Part shown: piece by piece, positions 57,662 to 64,000 of the stretch | Position numbering within the stretch: the first letter of the stretch is position 1 | How the letters are laid out: every line of letters begins with the position of its first letter | Assembly: GCA_948146395.1 (NCBI GenBank) | Contig: OX411559.1 | Location: 41,144,739 to 41,208,738, forward strand | Length of the DNA: 64,000 nucleotides | Direction: 5' to 3' | Source: Fragum whitleyi | Taxonomy: Eukaryota; Mollusca; Bivalvia; Cardiida; Cardiidae | Made by a program: the position numbers and the translations under genes | Notes under the pieces: model-generated | What the model was told of the DNA's origin: nothing | The model's input: only the letters and a program-made list of their open reading frames with translations | Database searches by the model: none

Positions 57662-57976
57662 TACTTGGCATTTATCCTTTTTCTCTTTGTAGACAATTCA
57701 AAAGATTGCTTTTGAAGAACCTATGATATTATCTTTGGAACAAACAAGGGAGAAAATCACAAAATGCCTCTCATTGGTGCAGTGTTTACACTTAATACAG
57801 TGCAAGTTACTTTTCATTTTTTTATACTTTAAGAAACTTCTTTAACTTTTTGCTTACTAGTCTAGTGTGAAACAAATGCTCATTTTTAAAATCACAAATA
57901 ATTGGTACCATGCCAGAAATCAGACCTATCTGTGTTATGATGTTTCATATAATGTTGACCAAGGTTTCCTAATGAA

Positions 57977-58223
57977 ATCATTAGGAAACCTCAGTTAACA
58001 CTGTTAGAGATAATTATGTCCAAAACATTGCAGAATTATTACTTGTCCACTACCTTAAGTTCAGTATCTTGAAGACTAGTCCCTGTTTTACTGTTAATTG
58101 AATATCTAAATCATTAGAAATCCTCAGTTAACACTGTTAAAGTTCATTATATCCGAAACATTGCAGAATAATTACTTGTACAGTTACCTTAAGATCAGTA
58201 TCTTGAAGTCTAAGTCCCTCTTT
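57977..58223 (+). repeat. Tandem dimer of about 130 bp
   Basis: TCCTCAGTTAACACTGTTA, AACATTGCAGAAT, ATTACTTGT and AGTATCTTGAAG occur twice in order (about 57977-58085 and 58109-58223). Confidence 0.75.
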
Positions 58224-58638
58224 TATTGGATATTGAGAAGTCGGAGTAGTAAACTGTTCTAAGATATGCATATGTATATATATGTGACCCGTTGCAATGA
58301 AAATAAAAGATCAAGATCTCTTTTTTGCGTTAACCCAGGTTTGGTGGTGGCAGACATGATTTATGTAACATACTGTGATATATTTTTTTTTATTGAAATG
58401 TATTATTAGATTTTATCATGTATTGTCAACATCTTTTATCGAAAAAAATCTATCTATCTATCTATCTAAAATCAGACACACAGACAGACAGAAAATAATG
58501 GCAGTTTTACTCTGTCAGATAATTATTTTACATAAAATAACTTCAACCTTAACAATATCCTTAACAATATAAACTCATTAATACTTAAATATATAAAATA
58601 TTTTTCAAGTAAAATATAATAGCTAGGATAAAAACACC

Positions 58639-59188
58639 TCAACCAGTTTTTTTAGGACGTACTTTACGTGGTAACGGTACACATAATTCCTCCACCCGTG
58701 GGGTGCAGCGTGCACGCCTTGCAGCTTGTGAAACTTTATAAGGGTCGTAATCATCCTTTATCATTGTTCGACTTCGTGGACGAGCAAGCTGTTGTAATCG
58801 TAACGTTGCTATCGCATTTAGTGCTGGATTCGTAACTTCCCATTGTACTGCTCTTTCATCCTGAAAATGTTTATGATAACCTTTTGGTGCGGCGAGATTT
58901 TCTATTCTTTCTGTATGTGAAGCTTTCATCGCCGCCATAGACACTGGGTCATATTGACCCCACTCTGTTTCATAAACTCCGAATCGATCTTCCCGCCTTT
59001 TTGGAATAGCTAGTTGTTCTATACGCTGAGTGGGTGTGGCTTGTAGTGCGTGTCTATGTACCTCCATATAAGGAGATCGCTCTAACTTGTGATCCATGTG
59101 GACAGTTTTGTGTCGACTCAAGGCAAGAATTCTCTCCGTTGTGTTGGCTTGTTTTGCCCCATCACTGACCGGCCATATTGGAGTTGAC
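58639..59188 (-). CDS. THEG: THEG-repeat protein, terminal exon A (partial gene)
   Basis: The exon encodes 182 residues plus one base of a split codon (phase 2), after acceptor GTATTTTCAG, and ends in a stop at 58639-58641. Five copies of the THEG repeat pattern A-x-A-x-x-T-x-R-I-x-x-L-A-x-P are visible, e.g. ALQATPTQRIEQLAIPK and AMKASHTERIENLAAPK. THEG (testicular haploid expressed gene, SPMAP2) proteins act in spermatids and sperm and are linked to microtubule structures; that is family knowledge. The last repeat follows KDDYDPYKVSQAARRARCTP, closely matching exon B. Starting at the in-frame ATG at 59215-59217 would require translating intron sequence, so the true start is in an upstream exon. 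Upstream exons are not in sight. Confidence 0.8.
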
Positions 59189-59431
59189 CTGAAAATACAA
59201 GTGCAGAAAACCGTCACAGCAAACTGTACTACTTTCTATAAAAACAATTCAAACAAAAGGTGATACAAAATATGATTTTCCTAAGTATTTCTGTTATGAA
59301 CGTCAAAGGTCTAATTACACAGCAAACATTTCTCTTGTCGTGTTGAACCCGAAATCCTAGTTTGGCAGAAGGTCATGGTTAAGATCATCATGGACATATT
59401 TGTGCTGTCTGATCTTACACTCTATACCACC

Positions 59432-59655
59432 TTAACCCTTGTAATGCTGAATAAAAAAAATAGTGAAAATGGCATTAAAAACAAAGTGCTGAAAGAATTT
59501 GATCCACTTATTGTAAGTCATTATTTACTTTGAAAATACATTTTCAAAACTGTTCTGCTTTAGAAAAGAAAATCAGGTAATATGTGCAGGCTTATCTTTG
59601 TCTATACCTCCTGTCAAAGCAGGAATATTCAGGGTTCAGCATGACAAGGGTTTAA
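59432..59655. mobile_element. MITE family D, copy 2 (between the two THEG exons)
   Basis: TTAACCCTTGTAATGCTGAA and TTCAGCATGACAAGGGTTTAA form inverted ends within TTAA (59432-59435, 59652-59655). Same family as 41132 and 61926. Confidence 0.8.
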
Positions 59656-59858
59656 CTCATAAAACCAGCCAAGTTAAAAAAAATCAAAATTTAATTGCAA
59701 TGTAAATTTTTTACTTGTTATACTCTGACGAAGAATTCATCACAAAAAAACAATGAGGGGCGTTCCAGAAATTCAGACCTTCTCTTTATCTCAACAAGGT
59801 CTGCTGTGATCTGGTTTTCTCCACAGGCCTGGATCTACTGATAGGATTAGGTGAAGAT

Positions 59859-60089
59859 TTAACCCTTTGCTGTTTAATCCCTGCTTTTTACGTGCCTATG
59901 ATTTTATGATTGAGAAAACATTGTGAAAAAAAAGAGGAAATTGCTTCTGACAAGCAATTTCTTCTTTTTCCACACTATTTTCTACACTACTGAATGGTTA
60001 TTTTTCAAATTAAATCCACTTTAAATATTCGTCTGCAAAATCTTTGAATTTGGACAGGTCCAAAACTTTGTAAAACAGGAAAGTATTAA
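59859..60089. mobile_element. TTAA-flanked MITE, family C (copy 3, inverted)
   Basis: TTAACCCTTTGCTGTTTAAT at the left; the right end TAAAACAGGAAAGTATTAA is mutated. Orientation opposite to 61210-61438. Confidence 0.8.
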
Positions 60090-60495
60090 GTAAATGAATG
60101 TTGAATTTTTTTTTTAATTTTTAAATAAGTGCTTTTAAGTGCATTATGCTGAAATATTTCTGCAAAGAAAAAGTCATGATCGAAGACTCAGATATAGTAG
60201 ATTGATCTCTGCCTGTTTAGTACATATTATTCATCCAATCACAATAATTTTGTGCATTCTGATAGGGGTTAGCCAAGGACCATTCCAGTGAAATAAGGTT
60301 GAAATTCATCCAGTAGTTTCTGTTGACAAGATTTTTAAGGAAATTTTTACCACGGGATGCACGGACAGACAGACACCTCACCATGACAATAGCCCAAGTA
60401 GCCTTTGGCCAGTGATGCTAAAAACTTGTGATCCGAAAAATGGTTGCTTAATAGAGGTGGTCGTTCAATCAAGATTGACTGGCAATGTTATAAGT

Positions 60496-61123
60496 CTATG
60501 TTGCCATAAGAATAGATTTTTGTTTTGATTTTAATTTTTTCTTGTCCTCTGTTTGCGTCATCACAGATTTGCTTTTCCGTCTTCGTTCAGGTGGTTCACT
60601 TATTTCAGCAATTCTTGGCGAACATTTGTATCGTAAGGCAGACTGTAAAACCGCAAAAGGATCATAGTCATCAATGTATAAATATCGACTCTTTGGTTCC
60701 GACAATTTTTTCACCCTTTCAGATAAAACTGATCTTAAAGCAGTCTCTTTAACTTTATAAGGATCTGGCAATGACAACGCTTTCTTTGCTTCTGGAAGAT
60801 TCCGTCTTGGTATGGCTAGAACTGACAATCGTTGATTATTGACGGGGTATTCAATTGCAGACGGAGGGATCTTGGGAAGGCTTGACTGACTAATAAACAT
60901 CTTAGTCTGCCGATCTTTTTCCTGTTTTTTCGTGTATCTTGGTATCGCAAGTGTTTCTATGATTGGAGATGGTTTAGCCGTCATTGCCGCCTCGCTTATT
61001 GGAGGGGGTTTAGGTCGATCAAATTTGAATTGTGTAGAGAGTCCAACAGGTTGACTAATTTGTAAAATACGCTCCGAGGCTTTGGCTTTAAGTGCGTTAT
61101 TACTTACAGTAAGAGGGGCCGAT
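60496..61123 (-). CDS. THEG: THEG-repeat protein, terminal exon B (partial gene)
   Basis: The exon encodes 208 residues plus one base of a split codon (phase 2), after acceptor CCCGTTTCAG, and ends in a stop at 60496-60498. THEG-type repeats include ALKAKASERILQISQP, AMTAKPSPIIETLAIPR, QRLSVLAIPRR, ALRSVLSERVKKLSEPK and ALRYKCSPRIAEISEP: five, as in exon A, and in matching order. A Lys-rich tail follows. The in-frame ATG at 61138-61140 lies in the intron before the acceptor, so the real start is upstream, probably beyond the window. Same acceptor phase and repeat layout as exon A: duplicated last exon or tandem paralogue. Confidence 0.8.
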
Positions 61124-61209
61124 CTGAAACGGGATCCCACGACAGGTTATATGATTAATATTGGAGGTCAACATTAAAATTGAGAATTTTGATTGGTCAA
61201 TCTTTTGAT

Positions 61210-61438
61210 TTAACCCTTTCCTGTTTAACAAAATTTTGGACCTGTCCCAATTCAAAGGTTTTGCAGATGAAAAATTAAAGTGGATTTAATTTGAAAAATA
61301 ACCATTCAGTAGGGTAGAAAATAGTGTGGAAAAAGAAGAAATTGCTTGTCAGAAGCAATTTCTTCTTTTTTCACGATGTTTTCTCAATCATAAAATCACA
61401 GGCACGTAAAAAGCAGGGATTAAACAGCAAAGGGTTAA
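61210..61438. mobile_element. TTAA-flanked MITE, family C (copy 4, best preserved)
   Basis: TTAACCCTTTCCTGTTTAAC at the left; TTAAACAGCAAAGGGTTAA at the right; TTAA at 61210-61213 and 61435-61438. An inner hairpin GAAGAAATTGCTTGTC / AGAAGCAATTTCTTC is present. Lies about 90 bases upstream (minus sense) of exon B, inside its preceding intron. Confidence 0.88.
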
Positions 61439-61684
61439 AGCAGCAATCTGCTGAATACCATTTCATGATTAGTTATGAGATTTATGAAAACCGTGTCTTA
61501 ACCAAGTGTAGAAAAGGTCTCCAAATAAGAAAAATTTTGGCAATTTAAGATTAAGAACTTTTCTATTCTAGATGAAGTGAAAACAGCTTGTCTCATTTAA
61601 AAAGAAATTTATAGGCTTTTTTTATAAACAACAGTTTTGTGCTTTTATGTGCTCTTTTGATTCCCTTCACCAAAGGATTCGATT

Positions 61685-61861
61685 TGAATTGGAGGTTTAC
61701 GCCGCTTGTCAACAATCTTTCAGTTAAATCATGGCGGCTGGAGCACCTAACGATGAATTCCTGGTATTTCTCACACCAGTACAACCATTACATCCTTTCC
61801 TAGCCACCAGCTGCTATCTCACATGGGTCTACGATTTTCATCCCATGGGTGAGAGAGTTGG
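61685..61861 (-). mobile_element. SINE copy, head missing
   Basis: Body only: GGAGCACCTAACGATGAATTC, CTTTCCTAGCCACCAGC, CATGGGTGAGAG. It stops before the tRNA-like head. A second scrap (CTTTCTTAGCCTCCAGCTGC) lies near 62200-62231. Confidence 0.75.
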
Positions 61862-61925
61862 AGATATAATAATTGATATTCTATATAATTAATGAGCCTG
61901 TAAATGACATTTTCAAGTAATTTGT

Positions 61926-62171
61926 TTACCCTTTTCATGCTGAATAAAAACCTTGGTAAAATTTACATTAAAATCAAAGTGTCAAAAGCTATTGATGCTA
62001 ATTTTGAATCAGTAATTATTTTGAAAACTATAATTTATAAACCTTTCTGGGTATAAAAGGAAAATCAAGTGATATAGGCTAAGATCGGACTGCACTTGTG
62101 TGCAGGCTGATCTATGTCTGTAGCTCCTGCCAAAACAGGAATATTTCCGGGTTCATCATGACAAGGGTTAA
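61926..62171. mobile_element. MITE family D, copy 3
   Basis: Left end TTACCCTTTTCATGCTGAAT (TTAA decayed to TTAC); right end TTCATCATGACAAGGGTTAA. Interior GCAGGCTGATCTATGTCTG and CTGCCAAAACAGGAATATT match 59432-59655. Confidence 0.8.
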
Positions 62172-64000
62172 ACAGATAAGACAGCCATACACCATATTAA
62201 GATCCTTTCTTAGCCTCCAGCTGCTATCTCACCATCTTCACGAGTCAAGGGTTATCGAATCGATAAGATCTTCTCGAATACCCCTTGACGGTCAGACCCC
62301 ACCCGATTTTTGGCCTTCTTTGTTCTATATAAAATTGCTCAACTTTAAGGTGCTGCAACGCATTCCACAACACTTCTCTTACATATTACGTCATTAGCGC
62401 TTCATCTACATTCAAAGATCTATCTTTTGAGACTAAAGAAACTTGGTCAAATCAGGTTAACTTTTGGGCTATTCAAGCGAGAGTAAAGGCACCGTCTTTT
62501 TCCCACCCATGAAGAGGACAGTTAGTTCGGGTACGCCCCCCGTCCCTTATCCTTCCTCCCGGAAAGGAAATCGTGCACAAAAAAGATCGAAACGAGCGTT
62601 ATATTAAAGAAGAGATTCAAAACTAGCAAAAAATCAAATAAATATGCACGTGGATCACTATTCTCCACTTCAAAATGCCATTTTAAAGCCGAACTATTTT
62701 TTCTTTAAGATCTACTTTTACCATACAACGACCTCCGGAAGTAAATTCCAGTGAGGTCACTCCTATATTTAAGAGCTTTTTGCACTCCTCTAACTTTTAA
62801 TCACTTTGGTCAGTGCTGAGGGGTATTATGAACAAAGTTAAGTCAATAAAGTTATAATTTTTTTCATTTGTCACTGAAAAATGGCGCTTTTACGACATGA
62901 CCTGTTATGCGAAAAAAGGCAAGAATTCGGAGTAGTGTTATCTGTGATGTACCATGGTTACTTAATCAAATAATTCTTGGTAAGAAACCATTGGGAATTA
63001 TTGCTGAAAGTATAATTTTGAACTAATACTCGTTCCTTACTTATTGAGAAAAAAATGAGAAACATAACTTTTTTTCGAGGTAATAAAAAGGGGAATTAAT
63101 CATTGTTGGTCGAGGTTATTTTGATCTAAATTTTCGCAATTCTCACGTTTTAATGCCAATAACTAGAACTTAATCATAAAAATATGCGCAAAAAGAGTGT
63201 TTTCTGTTGAAAGATATCAAATAGCAGGAGAAAGAGAAAATAAAACAGACATTTTAGCCTCAAAAGTCGCTACTTCTATGAATCAAATGATATAACAGCG
63301 TTCCCCAGAATGGGAAAGGGGTTCGTAAAGAGTAAAGGGTGAAATTCAAAATTCCACAATCTTTGCTAAATTTTTCAGGATCTAAAACATCGTTTAAGAG
63401 TTTGTGCATCGTTAACTTACATAATGTGTAGAAAAAACGAAAACCAACCCCAAAAAAACATGTCAAAATAGTCATACTGGGGGTGAAATTTAATGAAAAA
63501 CTGATAGAGTCCGCTCATTTTAAATTCTTAAAATATAGTTTTATGTCATAGATCTCTTAGAAAGCTCTGTTCCATGACAGATGTGTTGTATTACAACTCA
63601 AAAAAGGGTATTAGAAACCGAAACGGGAAGAAGAATCGTGCATTGTACAACATGGAATGGGGGTACCCACTTCAATAAATATCCATTCTGAAATGGGTGT
63701 TAAGGGTTGGAAATTGGGTCTCTTGTATCATTTTAAGCTATGTCGAGAATTTCATTCACGTTTAGGTATTCAGCTATGACGAATTTACTATCTAAGAATC
63801 AGAAACGGAAGATCAATCAATTTACAAGAAACAACTTGACACGATAAGTGGGACAAATTTTATATAATTGACCATTTTGACTAGTAATATCCTATGTCTC
63901 CGCTAGCAAATTAACTTGATTCAAATGTTTTTGTCTCTCAATTGCTTTTTTAAAAAGTGTTTTAAAACATTCTAATTCAATTGCGAAAACCAGTTTGAAA
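62172..64000. other. 1.8-kb noncoding stretch, nothing recognised
   Basis: Apart from the SINE scrap near 62200, no repeat match, tRNA, splice-bounded coding block or THEG repeat was found. Upstream THEG exons may lie outside the window. Confidence 0.4.

Noticed and set aside
63260..63475. Upstream THEG exon on the minus strand
   Set aside because: The translation has no THEG repeat and no convincing splice borders.

Overview
This is AT-rich animal genomic DNA, most plausibly from a bivalve mollusc or another lophotrochozoan. The basis is an intron-bearing gene structure, B-box/beta-propeller (TRIM-like) genes, a THEG-repeat gene, tRNA-headed SINEs, TTAA-flanked short DNA transposons, 145-bp and 170-bp tandem repeats and GACCTTGACC-type repeats. 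The species is not identifiable from sequence alone. No bacterial-style operons, CRISPR arrays or rRNA genes are present. Host coding content is low: one complete GPCR, one complete B-box/propeller gene, one stop-containing copy of it, and two THEG-repeat terminal exons. Most of the window is repeats and their remnants.

Layout. 0.15-3.8 kb: decayed minus-strand non-LTR retrotransposon. 4.6-5.9 kb: single-exon rhodopsin-type GPCR. 7.2-10 kb: block X, the first copy of a locally duplicated repeat landscape. 13.4-14.6 kb: 22-copy 58-bp satellite. 15.1-34.4 kb: block A, with the intact B-box/propeller gene (19.97-21.71 kb), a 170-bp repeat array, a 1.6-kb TTAA-flanked element and, at 26.35-32.72 kb, a very young complete LTR retrotransposon. 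36.75-50.65 kb: block B, an older diverged duplicate of A with a copy of the gene carrying two in-frame TGA codons and a longer 170-bp array. 50.7-58.3 kb: more foldback elements, a full SINE with target-site duplications, minisatellites and a 145-bp tandem-repeat element. 58.6-61.1 kb: two homologous THEG-repeat terminal exons on the minus strand, surrounded by TTAA-flanked MITEs. 62.2-64 kb: nothing recognised.

The strongest object is the LTR retrotransposon. Its single 1594-residue Gag-Pol frame has the order capsid, zinc knuckle, protease, integrase, reverse transcriptase, RNase H. Integrase before RT in a Ty3/gypsy-type element is the signature of the Gmr1-like group. The capsid resembles a SCAN domain, the primer site matches tRNA-Pro, and the two 552-bp LTRs differ at one position. 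The paralogous blocks X, A and B provide empty sites for several insertions (the SINE in X, the TTAA element in A, the LTR element in A). This lets element ends be read directly. Nothing here looks like a wholly new biological system; the novelty lies in element structures and duplicated gene parts.
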